Origin: Bathymodiolus thermophilus thioautotrophic gill symbiont
Lineage (GTDB): Bacteria; Pseudomonadota; Gammaproteobacteria; PS1; Pseudothioglobaceae
Direction: 5' to 3'
Length of the DNA stretch: 64,000 nt
NCBI RefSeq assembly: GCF_003711265.1
Contig: NZ_CP024634.1
Coordinates: forward strand, 1,426,001-1,490,000
Each line of letters opens with the position of its first letter. The first letter of the stretch is position 1. Positions 1-13,200 of this stretch are shown piece after piece. The position numbers were made by a program, and so were the translations under genes. The notes under the pieces were generated by a model. That model saw only the letters and a list, made by a program, of their open reading frames with translations. It had not been told where the DNA came from and did no database searches.

Positions 1-1260
1 CCCATGTATGCCGACGGCAAACACATTTTGTTTGATTTTGGCGCAGCCAACTACAGCAACGGCAGTTTTAAACTCTACAACCGTGAAAGTTTCACCAACA
101 GAATCAACGGCTCAGTCGTTGAATTCCTCAAAGACGGCGTCGTGGTACTCAGCCGCACCATCAGCAATGCCGGCAACATTGTCACCATCACCCCCGCAAC
201 CTATGTTATCTTCGACCAAGTCAAACTCACCTTTAGCGGCGATGCACAAAACTTCCGTGAAATTGAAATCTTTGGCAAAAACTCAAACCTATCCATCGAT
301 TCCGGCGCCCCAGAACCCCTAAAAAACAACGCTTGGCACATCAACAGAGATGTTGCCGACAGCAACGGCGAATTCAATGTTGGCGACGAAATCAAAGTAA
401 CCCTAACCCTAGACGAAGCCGTTACCCTCGCCAAAGTCGGCAGCAACAAAATTATTATCGCCAACAAAGCCTTCTTCCTCACAGGCACCAACGGCACAAT
501 CACCAACACATTAGAGTTCACCCACACCGTTACAATCAACGACCAAATCAACGCCAAAGATTTTGACATCGACAACAAAAACGACATCATTCTCATCGAT
601 GTCAAAGACACACACGGCAACAACATCAACTTCAGCAACATCACCCGCTCCATAGAACTCGCCAACATCCCCCTTGACACCAACTTTAACATTAACAACA
701 GCAACACCAGCACCAACGACAACACCAATAACAATAACAATAGCAACAACATAATCCACACCGGCAACCTCTACGAAAAAACCGCCAACACCGGCTGGAA
801 CACCAACATCACCTCCGCCAAAGGCTTTACAGACAATGGCAGCGTTATCGTCAAAATAGGCAGCAACAACAAAGCCCTAATGGTTGGATTGTCTACCAAC
901 AACAACAGCGACAGCAACAACAATAATAACGACAACAACAACCCAACAACAAGTTTTGCCATCCACATCAACAACACCGGCAACATCAACGCCGTCTACG
1001 AAAACAACCAATGCGTCAAAGAATTCCCCACCGACCAATACCTCTACTCAGCAGGCGATTATCTAAAAATAGAACGAGACAACACAACCATAAACTACTA
1101 CCTCATCAAAGCCAACGACCAAGCAACCAAAGGCACCTTACTCTACACCTCAAGCCAAATCTTAAGCGCCAACACCAAACTGTTCTCAAACAGCGCCTTA
1201 CACGACATCGGCGCCCAAATATCCAACATCCAAATGTTTGACGACAACAAATCCTCACTC
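1..1260 (+). other. Adhesin-like domains of gene 1: F5/8C end, Ig-like, lectin-like
   Basis: Bases 1-297 encode the end of a discoidin-like (F5/8 type C) domain that closes with the typical REIEIFG strand. An Ig-like module follows (about 298-690), with the TLDEAVTLAKVG strand and the VKDTHGNNI turn typical of large bacterial adhesins. A lectin/LamG-like module (about 700-1260) carries the YEKT...GW and TKGTLLYTSS motifs shared with the copies in genes 2 and 3. These are likely surface- or glycan-binding domains. The fold calls come from motif pattern only. Confidence 0.6.
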
Positions 1261-4200
1261 TCAATAAAAGCCAAAATGTCCACCTCAACAACCAACCCTC
1301 TAGGCGACAACGACACCTTCGACCAAACCTCTGGCAATTACCAACTTAACAACAACTCTAGAACAGGCACCTCCACCAATAACAACAACCCCAACAATCC
1401 CAATAACCCCAACAACCCCCAAAACACCCAAGAAGAACAAAACACCCAAACAGCACAAAAATGGTTCAAACCCACAATCAATCACCACTTCTTCCAAAAC
1501 TTACCCTCCTCCCAAAACTTACCCTCCTCCCAAGCACCTCAAATCTTTATCATCACCGGCCTATCCAACGCAAATGTTGACCTAGCAATGCAACTCAAAA
1601 CAAAACACGACATTGTCATCTACTACAACACCACCACCAACCAAATAGAATACCTCTACGGCCAAGAAAACGACATCGAAGTAACCCGCATAGAATACCA
1701 CATCATCGCCAACGGCAAATCCATCAACACCCTAGTTGAAGACACCCTCAACAACACCTACACCGTCAACACCGACGACGACCCCGACGACGACATCGAC
1801 ACCCAAGCCATCGTCGCCCAACTACAACAAGCCATCACCACCAACAGAGCCAACACCAGACTCCACGCAAACTGGCTCACCAGACACAGTTTCGCAAAAA
1901 GAGGCCTACCCTTCACCCCAACCCCAACAACCCCCAGCACCCAACCCAATACCCAACCCAACCCCCAATCCACCCAAAAAACATCCAAATACCAAAGCAA
2001 CATCATCGTCCAAAACAGCAACGACCCCACCGTCATCGAAGCAGCCAACGCCTTATTCAACAAACACCCCACCACCAGCATCCTCGTCAAATTCGACCAA
2101 AACGGCAACCTCATCACCCTCAAAGGCGCCCCCTACACCCCCACAGGCGACACCCGCATTAACTTTGTCGACCACGGCACCAACCTAAGCCAAGAAGGCG
2201 CACAATCACTCGCAAACAAAGCCCAAACACTCCACCAAACCTACAGCAACAGCAACACCAACATCAAACGCATCGCCCTAGTAGGATGCAGCACCGACGG
2301 CGCCAACCAAGACCTCACCCGCAACTTCGCCAAGACCATTTATAACAACACCCCCGCACTAAAAAGTGCCGAAATAACCGGCAGACATGGAGATATACAA
2401 ATCAACTCAGACGGTACCAAGACCATGGTTGTGGGGGGTGAAAAGATGATTTATCAGTGGAATGCTGATTTGGATATCGTTACCCAGCAAACTGAAGAGT
2501 CTAAGCGGGTGGCTGAGGTGTTGGATGGGTTGAAACTGGGTGGTGGAGATTCTGAAGATTCGTCTAACACTATTAATATAGATAACATTCCGGATACATT
2601 AACCAATAGAGAGGTAAACACAGAAAGTTTCATTGGTTCGGGTACATATAAAACTGCCCACGATTTGAAAAATCAACCTGATTTATTGGTGTTATTGTTA
2701 AAACAACGGAGTCAAGCCACCAACATTGAATCGGAAATAAAGTTATTAGAGCGATTAGATTCTCTTGGCATGAAAACACCTAAACGCTATAAGCGAATTA
2801 CATTTGTCAATATATCTAATACCAAAGGTTCTAGTTCAGTTGTGCAAAATGGCTTGGTTGTGCAAAAAATTAAAGGCGCACAAGATGTAAGGTTGTCGCA
2901 TAAAGCTAAAATAAAATTAGCAAGTCAATTTTATCCAGAAAGGTTTAACAATAGTAACAACCAAACCTTAAAAGATATCAAACATTTGCAAAAAATATTT
3001 ATAGAGAACCCCAGTTTATATGTGTTAGACTTTCAAGGACTTATTGCTGAAGATGGTCAATTATACATTATGGATCCACTTGATGTTAGTACCCATATAA
3101 GCAGTAAGCGTCATACGGATCAGTTAAACGCTTTACAAGCATTTGAACAAGGTATTTTACAGTACAACAAACGCTTTACCGACAAAAAACTCAATCATCT
3201 TGCCTATATTGACAAACAACTTTGGGAATCACCCGATGATACACTAAAGCAACAAATGTTAAGTGATGCAGAGGAAAATGGGAATAAAGTTATTGTTACT
3301 TATGATGTTACCACAGGTCGAAAAGAAGTTGTTCACCAGCCAAGTGACAGTCAAGGTTTGACTTTTGATACTGTTGAAGTCATTACCCAAGACACCAAAA
3401 ATCAAAGTGCTGACTTGAAAGAAGATTGCCTTAAATTTGCCAAGGAACAAGGCTGGAGGGAAGGTAAAAAACCTATTTTTCGCGTAAACACCCCTGAGGG
3501 ATACGAAGCCTTAAACCTTAAAAGCAACGGCAAAAATAAATACAACATTATTTTGTCAATTGGCGAAGATGAAATTACCAAGAATGCCGTTGAATCATTA
3601 TATAAAAAACACCCTGAAAATAGTATTGTTGTCACGCTTAACGAACAAGGTGAATTGGTTTTTCCAGACGGTCAAGAATTTATACCTGATTCGAGTGTGC
3701 GGATCAATATTGTAGGGCATCCAGAAGAATTGGAAAAAGTTGGTGCTGAAAAATTAGCAAATTACACCGATGAAATGGTGCAACACTACAAGATAGATTC
3801 AGTGGATAGTCACGCCTACTTAAATCGTGCCGCCCTAGTGGGTTGTAACAACGCAGACCTTAGCAGGCGTTATGCTGAACACCTTTATACACGAGAACAC
3901 TTGAAAGACGCTAGCGTTACAGGCAGATCAGGCGATATGCAAATTAATGCAGATGGCTCTAAAACGATGAGTGATTTAGATCGAAAAATCATTCATAGTT
4001 GGGATTATGAAAATAACAAAACTGTTTGGACGACAGAAAACTCTGCGCATATTGGCGAAATTTTAGCAAGTTTAAAATTGGGATTAGGCGATACACCTCC
4101 TGCAGATATACCTGATTCATTGGATTATAACGACATAAGCAAGCAGGTTAGTAAGGGCTCTATGAAAACTGCTTATACTTTAAAAGACCACCCTGATCTG

Positions 4201-7200
4201 TTGTTCTTACAATTACAAGATGAGGCAGAATGGAAAGTTAACACCCTAAGAAATGAAGTTATTTGGATTAATAAAATGCAAGAACTTGGCATTAGAACAC
4301 CGATATATTATAAAGTCGTCACCATGATTGATCAGAACCATCAAAAGCACCATGGGATTCTTGTTGAGCGCATTGAGAATATGGGCGTTGTAGCAATAGG
4401 TGCACCCGATTTAATGGAAAAAAGATATATAACAAAAAGAACCTTAAATGATATTCAAAATTTATTAGACAAGTTTGAGCAAAATCCGAATTTGTATATT
4501 CCCGATTTTCAAATGCTAATGGGTAAAGATGGGCGACTTTACACCTTTGACCCAGCGGCTTTTACCTTGCCAATGCATCGGCCTGATAGCACTTTTAATC
4601 AATATACAAGAAGTGAGAATATAAAAGGGCTTAAAAGATTACATGAAAAAGCAACGCTTTCTCTGAAAAAATTCAATGAAAACAATAAAATGCATGCTAT
4701 TTTTGTTGACGAAACATTACTAAAAGAACATCCAGGGCTTGAAGAAAAATTAATAAATAAAGCAAAAAAACAACAAGATCTTGCTATTGTCAGTTACAAC
4801 TTAGGGGATAAATCCGCTAAACCCATTATGTTGTATCAACCAAAAAATGCTCGTCCAATTGATAGAATTGAAGTAGTATCTGATAAGACCGATCACTTTC
4901 TCGATCAAGCAAATATGTCTCTTTTGGTAAAAGATATGCCCAATATATCTAATGATATGATTTTTCGTTGCAAATCCACAGAAAGTTTCAGCAACTACCG
5001 AACCAACATTATCGTCCAACACGGCAATAGCGACACCGCAATTAAAGCTGCCCAAGACCTTGCTAACAAACACCCTGACAACAGCATCATTGTTCATTTT
5101 GATGCTGATAACAAATTAGTCACCGCAGATAATGAGCTTTATACCCCTAATGGCAATGTGCGACTTAGTTTTGTTGATCATGGGGAAAACTTTGTGACAG
5201 ACGAAAGTAGCATGGATGAATTGGTTGATAAGGTCAAGCAAATTAATGACACTTACGGCAATGAAAATACTTATTTTGAACGCATTGCCTTAGTAGGTTG
5301 CGATGCTACTAGCGTTGATCCGATCCTAACCAAGAATTTTGCTAAAGCTGTTTATGGCGATATTTCAACACTAAGAAATGCGCAAATAACTGGTAGAGGA
5401 GGAGAGATCAATGAAGATGGTACCAAGACTATAGCAGATGGCAATAAGAAAGTTTATAGTTGGGATGAAACAGTCCAAGGCAACATTAAAGAAAGAACAG
5501 AGACGGTTAAAAGCTATAGTGATTATTTAAAGAACCCACTGAATGATTCGGCAGCTGAAACCACTCACCCGATCGAAGCCACTCCTTATCAAGATGCACT
5601 TCTGGAAAACTGGAAAAATTGGAGCGATATAAGTAAGGAGCAACTTGATAAAATAGCAACAGAATCTCAAACAGCCAAATCCAAATTATTCTATTATGAC
5701 CACCAAATCATTATCCAATCTGAAAATGATGATAATGTAAAAAACACTGCTCTTGATATGTTTGCCAAGTACCCAGGGCAAACTACCATCGTGCAAATGC
5801 AAAAAGATGGCACTTATCAAACAACTCAAGGCACCGAACTCCGTGATATTACAGGCAAGATAAAGGTGTCCGTTGTTGGTTTCGGCAGAAAAGGAGAAAA
5901 CGGCAATCACAAACTGGGGGGCAGAAGTCCTGATGAATTAAAGGCAAATATTGTCAGGCTTAACCAAGGTTTAAACCCAAGAACTACAACCATAGAGCAT
6001 GTTGACCTAGTAGGTTGTAATACATCCTCAGACAATCCAACTGACAACAATGATAGCAATTACGGCACCAAAGTATTACAAAAACTTTGGCAAATAGGCG
6101 TTACCACTGTCGGCACCGAAAGCACTCATACCGCTGTTGATGTAGGCGCTTCAAACACAGAAGAAGGGAGCTGGAGACGCAAAGATGGTATAGCCAAAAC
6201 CGTTTATAGTGTTAATGCCAAAGGCAATATTGTTAGCAAAGTTTATAGTGATGAAGGCGTCTCACACAACACCCAAACCCCGAATGAGACAAGATACAAA
6301 AGTAACATTATTGTGCAAAATAGCAGTGATAAAGATGTGGTTGGAGCCGCCAATGCTTTATTTGAAAAACATCCTGATAACAGCATCATCGTTAAGTTTG
6401 GACAAAATAATCGTCTTGTTACGCTCAAAGGTGAGGCTTACATCCCAACAGGCGATACCCGTATCAATCTTGTTGGTCACGGAAAGAACTTAACCCAAGA
6501 GGGCGCACAAGCTTTAGCGGATAAAGTAAAAATACTCCATCAATCCTATGGCGATAATACTAACATTAAACGCATTGCCTTAGTGGGTTGCAATACTGAT
6601 AGTATTAACAATGCACTAGCTTGGGATTTTGCTAGAGCTGTTTATAGCAACACACCCATGTTAGAGAATGCCGAAATAACAGGAAGGCGTGGCGACTTTC
6701 AAGTCGATACAGATGGCACTAAAACCATGGCTAGAAATGGCAAGAAAATAATTCTCCAGTGGAATCATTATTTAGGAAGAGTTGTTGGGGAAACTGAGAA
6801 TGCTAGGCGTGTAGCCAAAGTGTTAGATGGTTTTAAGCTGGGAGGTCCTGACGCTGAAGAATTATCTGAAAATAATAAATATATAGAAGGCCTCCCTAAA
6901 ACGCTAACCGATCAAGAGGTGGATGTCAAAAACCCCATAGGCTCAGGCACCTTTAAGTTCGCCTATTCCTTGAAAGGCAATCCTAATTTGGCATTTATCG
7001 CATTACGCCCAGAGTTTAAAATCAGTGAACTCACAGGTGAAATAGAATTCTTAAAGGCATTAGATGATCTTGGCATAAAAACACCTAAGATCTACAAACA
7101 ATTCTCTTTTGTTGACGACAAAACCTTACAACATGGTTTTATTGTAGAAAGAGTCAAAGGGGCAGCGCATTTATTGTTAGTCGGGAAGCATGCAATGCGC

Positions 7201-10200
7201 AGCACCTTTGTTAGCGATAGAGCGCTTAGGATGTGCAACCAGAGAAGCTTAAAAGATATTAGACATTTGTTAAAAGTGTTTATGAATAACCCTAGACTTA
7301 CAGTAACTGATTTTCAAGGGATGATTGGCGATGATGGGCAAATGTATATCATGGATCCAGCAGATGTTAATGGATATGATAAAAATAACCCCCTTCCCTT
7401 AGACAGAAACGAGCGTGCAAGCAACTTACATAATTTACAGAGAACTGAGGCGAATTTTCTTTCATACCACAAAAATTTTTCTAATAAATTTCAAGAACAT
7501 ATTGTTTATATTGACAAAGAAGTGTGGGAAGCTAATACGGCACTAAAAGAAAAAATGCTGAAAGATTCTCAAGAATCTCAAAATCAAATAATTGTCACCT
7601 ATGATGCTTTAACTGGCGAAAAAACGGTTGTTCATAGTTTAAAGCCAGAGTATCTTGAGGATTTTAATGCTGCCACTATTGAAGTAATTACCAAAGACGG
7701 CAATATACTAAGTGAAGATGCAAGTAAAAGTTACACTACATTTGCTAAAGAACAAGGCTGGGGTGTAACTGACAACGCAAAGTTTCGTTCAAATACATTT
7801 GAGGACCATGAGTTTTTAAATCTAAGAAGCAATAACAAACACAAATATAACATTATTTTACAACTCGGTAATGACGAAGCAACCAAAACAGATGCTCAGA
7901 ATTTATTTGCAAAACACCCTAAAGAAAGTGTTATTGTTACGCGGAATGCAGAAGGTGCACTGGTTTTTCCAAAAGATGTAGCCTTTACTCCCGACAATAG
8001 TATGCGTTTGAATATCGTAGGCTGTCAAGATGATTTTAAACAAGTTGGCGCCAAAAAATTAGCTGACTATACCAACGAAATAACAAAACACTACGATGTA
8101 AACTCATTAGACAATGATGCTTACTTAAGTCGTGCTGCACTGATTGGGAGCGATAGCAAGGATCTTAGCAAAGAATATGCCGAACGACTTTATGAAATTT
8201 CGTATTTAAGAGGGGTTGAGGTTACCGGTAGAGAAGGCAACATACAGATCAATAAAGATGGCAGCAAAACTATGGAGCGTAATGGAAAAAAGATAATCCA
8301 TAACTGGGACTTTCTAACTGAAAAACTTATTTGGGAGGCGAAAAAAGCTAAGAATACCGGTGAAGTAAGAAAACCTCTCTCTGCTGGAGCGCAACACCTA
8401 GCCGAAACTACCCCCCACCAAGACACCCTTGTGCAAAACTGGAATACCCTAAGCCAAGAACAAATTGACAAACTAGCCGCAGAATCCCAAAAAACCAAAC
8501 TCAGTTTAGCCAATCATAACCACCAAGTCTTAATCCAAACCGAATCCGCTGACAATGTTCAAGACAGCACCTTTGAACTCGCCTTTAAACACCCCACACA
8601 AACCACCATCGTACATATGCAAAAAGATGGCACTTACCGAATAGTCCATGGCCCCGACCTTGAGAATATTACAGGCAAAGTCAAAATGGTAGTCGTGGGT
8701 TACGGCAGAGAAAAAAATGGCGTCCAAACACTAGGTGGTAGAAATGAAAGTGAATTAAGCGACAACATACTCACCCTTAAACGAGACCTAAACCCAGCCA
8801 ATACCACAATAGGGCGCACTAGCCTTGTAGGCTGTAACTTAGAAAGCAACAATCCCACCAATAATCCTGACAGCCAATACGGCAAACAAGTCATCCAAAG
8901 ACTCCATCAAGGTGGTATTAATGGTGATTTAAGCGTTAGAAGTAGTTATGTTGGTATTCAACCAGACGGCACAAAAGTTACCTCAAATACAGGGGTGGAC
9001 AATTGGAAACACAAAGACAGCGAAGCCAAAACCGTTTATGGTTATGACAAAAATGGCAAAGCAGAAAGTAAAGTGTATGACGGCAACGGCGTGCTGGTCA
9101 AATACAACGGACAACATTTAGACGGCACAAGATACAAAAGCAATGTCATCGTTCAAAATAGCGACAACACTACCGTCATTGAAGCCGCTAATGCCTTGTT
9201 TAACAAACACCCCAACACCAGTGTTATCGTTAAATTTGACCAAAACGGCAATCTTGTTACTCTAAAAGGCGAGGCCTACACCCCAACAGGTGATATTCGT
9301 GTCAATTTTGTTGATCACGGTGCCAACTTGAGCCGAGAGGGTGCACAATCATTAGCAAACAAAGCCAAAATACTACAACAAACTTACGGCAATAGCAACA
9401 CCAAAATCAAACGCATGGCTTTGGTTGGATGCGACACCGATGGTGTTAATCAAGCCTTAACTCGAAACTTTGCCAACGCTGCTTACAACAACACAGCTAT
9501 TCTACAACAGACAGAAATTACCGGCAGAACAGGACAAGTGCAAATAAATACTGATGGCACCAAGACCATGACAACAGACGGTACCAAAACGATTTATAGT
9601 TGGGATAATGACAAAGGGGAGATTACCCAAAAAACGGAGACGGTTAAACGCTATAGCGACATTTTAGAAAATCCGTTGGGCAAGTTTGATGAGCAAATAA
9701 AATCAATGGAAAGGCAACTCCTTGATATAAAACTAGTAAGCGAAAGTGACAAGGAAATTTTGACCGACATTCATAATGCCTTTATTGAAATAAAACTTAA
9801 TTATGAAAAGACGCCTGAGGACTTGAGCCACATTGTTAGTTATATAGAGAAACATGAGCCGAGATTAAAAGCCTATTTGGATGGAGCTGAAGACACTCAG
9901 ATTAAAAAGCATTTGGAAACATTTCACGCTTCTTTAAATGGTTTGGCTACCAACATGCAATTTGAAATAGAAAGGCAACTGGACGAAGATTTTAAAGAGA
10001 TTCTTAAAAAGAAATCCGAGCATCAAACTTCAGAATTGATTGCTTTCCATAAAAAATTACTGAGCAAAAAAAATCAATATTCTCAATTAGAGCAACTAAC
10101 AGATCAATCTTTAAAAACAATAGCAAGATCGGTAAATGCCACTCTTAATAAAGTTGAAGACATAGCAAATAAAACAAGCACTTTGGGGGATGACGAAAAA

Positions 10201-13200
10201 ATCACAGCATTGGCAGAAGCCAATGAATATATAGACAATTTGCATGAAAATTTAGAATATTTTAAAGAGGCAGATCAGGCTAGAATAAAAGAATTTAAAA
10301 CCAAAACTTTACCGATCTTGGTGTTAAGCACATGGGGCGAGGAAAAAGTCGTGGGTACATACCATGTGCCATTCGCTAATGATGATGATTTTAGAGTTGT
10401 TGTGCAATTGACAGATGACATTATAATTGCCCAAAGTACGGCATTTCTAGCAGGAAAACACTTTGGCAATTCCACACTTATTCAACTTGATAAATATGGT
10501 AATTATCGTCTTCTATATGGACCCAAATTAGAAAGCATACCAGACAACAAGAGAGTTAAACTTGTGCTTGTCGGTCATGGTGACGATGTTGAAAAGGAGA
10601 CGGGAGAAAGAACAGCTAAAGATATGGCAAAACATGTTTTTGCTTTAAGGTCAATTATTCCCAATACTGTAGACATTCCAGTAGTTGCTATAAAGGGATG
10701 TTATGCAGGCGATAATTATGGAAAAGATGTCTTAATTGAACTTAATAAAGGAGATTTCAGACCCGTAGTTACTTCTAGACTAGGTGATGTAGAGACGGAT
10801 GATTCTGGCAGACAGGTAGTTTCGGGAATCTATCACTCTGAGGACAATAAAACCGCTTGGAAATACAATGAAGGCAATGAAATAGTCGCTGCCCCTTATC
10901 CAGATGACAAGCATCATATAGTGCTTACTATTGATGAACATGGTGCACCAAAAGTAATTAAGACGCACAAAAATAAAAATTGGAAAGATTTCAAAGGTGA
11001 ACTCAGAGTGAGTATTGAGGCTGGAAAAAGAATGAGCACATTGGATGCATTATTAGATTTCCAAAAACAACTAAAAGCTCAAGATGCCACAATGAGGCAA
11101 ATAGACATAAATATGGGAAGCCAGGATTGGGTTGGTAGGCCATCCACTGCAATGCATGACTATGGAACATATGCAAGATCAATGGGTGATTCCATTGAGT
11201 CAAATATTACATTGCATGTTGATTCTGGACGCCATAAAGGCACGACTGTTTTTAGTTACAAAGATACCCCTGATCATGAAGTATTGGTACATGCTCCACA
11301 ATATTCCATCAAATTTTCAGATGTAAACAAGAGTCATATGGTTGATTTTACTTACGATAACGATATTCAACATCCTTTACTTTCAATGCCAACCAAAATT
11401 GATCCATATGTTCTACTAAATATGCAGATTCATGACGAAGATTACACAAAAGAAGAAGCGTTGTTACAAATAAAAAAAGCAGAAGGGGCGATTGGATATT
11501 CTTCTATTGACAATGTTAGAATTACGACATACCCAGAATATCAAATACCTGAGCAACAAGGTAAAGATCTAATTAACTACCTCGTTCAAGAGCTTGGCGT
11601 TAAAGTTAGTATGTGTTATTATGATGGGGTCAACAAAGTATTATTATCAAAAAACCCCGGAGACCCCGAAATAAAGGTACATGGGCACCTAGCCGAAACC
11701 ACCCCCCACCAAGACACCCCCCTCCACAACTGGGCCGACTTAAGCCAAGAACAAATCAACAAACTAACCACAGAAGCCCAAAAACCCCAACCCAGCCTAG
11801 CCAACCACGACCACCAAGTCCTCATTCAAACCGAAGCCGATGGCAATGTTAGAGACAGCACCTTTAGACTTGCCTCTAAACACCCCGCACAAACCACCAT
11901 TGTGCAAATGCAAAAAGACGGCACCCATCAAGTGGTTTACGGCCTTGATCTTGAGGATATTACCGGCAAGGTCAAAATGGTGGCTGTGGGTTATGGCAGA
12001 GAGAAGGACGGCGCACAAACCATGGGCGGCAGAACTGCCGATGAATTAAGTGCAAATATTACCGAACTCAATCGAGCCTTGGCAGGCAATGCAGACATAC
12101 AACGCATTAGCATCGTTGGCTGTAATATGGAATCAGACAATCCTACTGACAATAACGACAGTCAATACGGCAGAAGAATGGTCGAAAAACTCAGTCAATC
12201 AAACATCAAAGCTCCTGTTGCTGTTAGAAGCAGTTATGTTGCTGTTGATGAAAACGGCAGAAAACTAACTTCAAACACAGGCGCAGGCAATTGGATGCAC
12301 AAAGACAGTGCTGCCAAAACCGTTTACAGTCTTGGCGCAACTGGCGCTGTGGTTAGCAGAGTGTATAACGACGAAGGCACTTTGATTAAATACAATGGTA
12401 GACGCTTAAACGAAGACTTGGATAATGACAAAAGCACACAAGGTGCGGAAAATCAAGAAACAAGCGACAAGCACGCTCAAGGACAAGGACAAGGGCAAGG
12501 GCAATCAGAATCGGAAACAGAAACAACCAAACAAAAACTAGACGATATCGACAAACGCCAAACTGATTTTGCCAATTCCGTTAATCAAAACAAACTCAGA
12601 AGATTACCCAATGGCAACGCCCCTGCCAATAACGACAATGAAAACACCAAAACAGGCGGTATGTCCGCCCCCGCTCTCAATGTGCAAATCGATATCGGCG
12701 GTGGCGACCACGCCTCTCTCTTCGGTGGCTCTACCAATGTAGATGTCAAAGTCGGCAACGGCGCACACCACACACTGATGTACGGCAGCAACAATGTTTT
12801 AGTCAGCATCGGCGATATAGGCGACAGCAGTCGTTTTGTTGAAATAGGGGGCTATCGTGCATTAGAAGGTGTGCAAATCTTAATAGGCACTAAAAATGTC
12901 GTGGTCAACCACGGCGTTAGAAACGACCTAATCATTGCCACCGACCCTTCTTTCCCCATGATTCCATTTGTCAATCCTTTTGACGGCTCTGCCAATATCT
13001 TAGGCTCTTTACAAGGTATGGCAGACATAAGCAACTCTGGACAAAACGCCTTATGGAGTTGGAAGAAAACCAAGAAGTTTGCCACCAGCATGAGTTCCTT
13101 AGACAGAACCAGCGACACCAACTATGAGAAAATCTTAATCAGTGGCGGTCAAAACGCAGTCTCTGACCGAGGGTTAAAATACGACATAGAAATGGCACTC

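Larger units (their letters stand above)
1980..11690 (+). other. Payload of gene 1: A-K-T-A-K-T-A-C-A-K-T-A-C-A-H-B-D
   Basis: C80-like copies are recognised by a NIIVQ-type strand, a helix ending in KHP, a His-Gly turn and a VGC turn. Putative catalytic codons are: A1 His 2173, Cys 2287; A2 His 3718, Cys 3844; A3 His 5179, Cys 5299; C1 Phe 5881 in place of His, Cys 6016; A4 His 6478, Cys 6589; A5 Cys 8023 in place of His and Ser 8149 in place of Cys; C2 Tyr 8701, Cys 8833; A6 His 9316, Cys 9430; B His 10576, Cys 10699. Kinase-like domains sit after A1, A2 and A4, each with a conserved tail. A charged helical segment (about 9660-10330) precedes B, and an unknown segment D (about 10890-11690) follows it. 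The residue roles come from alignment by eye to the Vibrio MARTX CPD (GHG and VGC). Confidence 0.75.

Noticed and set aside
4..6. ATG at base 4 as start of gene 1
   Set aside because: The matching Met in gene 2 (25097) and gene 3 (54755) is deep inside the protein, in the middle of a discoidin-like domain. The frame is already open at base 1.
1736..2188. Pro/Thr/Ser-rich plus-strand ORF and its copies at 26811-27275 and 56487-56963
   Set aside because: Shifted-frame reading of A/C-rich linker DNA that lies wholly inside the toxin frames; made of low-complexity residues only.
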